Shown here: positions 61,280 to 64,000 of the stretch, one piece after another
Numbering within the stretch: the first letter of the stretch is position 1
Layout: every line of letters begins with the position of its first letter
DNA from: Erythrobacter aureus
GTDB taxonomy: Bacteria > Pseudomonadota > Alphaproteobacteria > Sphingomonadales > Sphingomonadaceae
Length of the DNA stretch: 64,000 bases
NCBI RefSeq assembly: GCF_003355455.1
Contig: NZ_CP031357.1
Coordinates: forward strand, 2,736,001 to 2,800,000
Reading direction: 5' to 3'
Program-made: the position numbers and the translations under genes
Notes under the pieces: model-generated
Database searches by the model: none
The model's input: the letters and a program-made list of their open reading frames with translations, nothing else
What the model was told of the DNA's origin: nothing

Positions 61280-64000
<2,721 letters not shown>

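Overview
The window is GC-rich, densely packed bacterial DNA. It looks like an alphaproteobacterium of the order Sphingomonadales, probably Erythrobacteraceae-like. The reasons are the TonB-dependent receptors, paired acyl-CoA dehydrogenases, the style of the flagellar proteins, an rRNA locus read 23S-5S-initiator tRNA, and an initiator tRNA with the A29-U41 pair known from some alphaproteobacteria. The lineage is an inference from gene content; no database search was possible.

Bases 1 to about 22,400 are metabolic. They hold the tail of a TonB-dependent receptor, an AAA ATPase interrupted by an in-frame TGA, an OmpR-type regulator with an atypical receiver, an aldo/keto reductase, a flavin reductase/nitronate monooxygenase pair, a CysQ-like phosphatase and a CitE-like lyase. 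These are followed by an acyl-CoA cluster: two acyl-CoA dehydrogenases, an MFS carrier, a tandem-TetR regulator coupled to an acyl-CoA synthetase, a beta-lactamase-fold hydrolase and a FadB-like multifunctional enzyme. A second TonB receptor (18,805-21,601) is out of frame because of two missing bases in short homopolymers. An SDR closes the section.

Bases 22,440-27,405 form a self-contained efflux unit: permease, ATPase, HlyD adaptor and NodT/TolC lipoprotein. It diverges from a TetR gene, and two 16-bp palindromic operators lie between them.

Bases 27,433-60,652 hold almost a complete single-flagellum regulon: flgBCDEFGHIJKL-motAB (minus strand), a small MotA/MotB-like pair followed by flgA and flgMN (plus), a transglycosylase-flhA-fliA operon (plus), and flbD-like-fliEFGHIJ-fliKLMNOPQR-flhB-fliDS (minus), then flagellin and a PilZ protein (plus). 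Near-identical sigma-54 promoters stand before flgB and the transglycosylase-flhA-fliA operon, with a variant before fliK. A matching pair of sigma-28-like promoters stands before flgM and flagellin. The cluster encodes the sigma-54 activator, sigma-28 and the anti-sigma factor, which gives a plausible three-tier cascade. No chemotaxis gene is visible, and FliM lacks the usual CheY-binding peptide. FlgD and FlgE are unusually short. The most novel item is the extra stator-like pair at 37,078-38,150: a three-TM PomA/MotA homologue and a 139-residue single-TM partner with a conserved-looking channel aspartate.

Bases 60,697-64,000 hold initiator tRNA-Met, a hairpin-rich spacer, 5S rRNA and most of 23S rRNA, all on the minus strand. 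The 23S gene runs off the window end.
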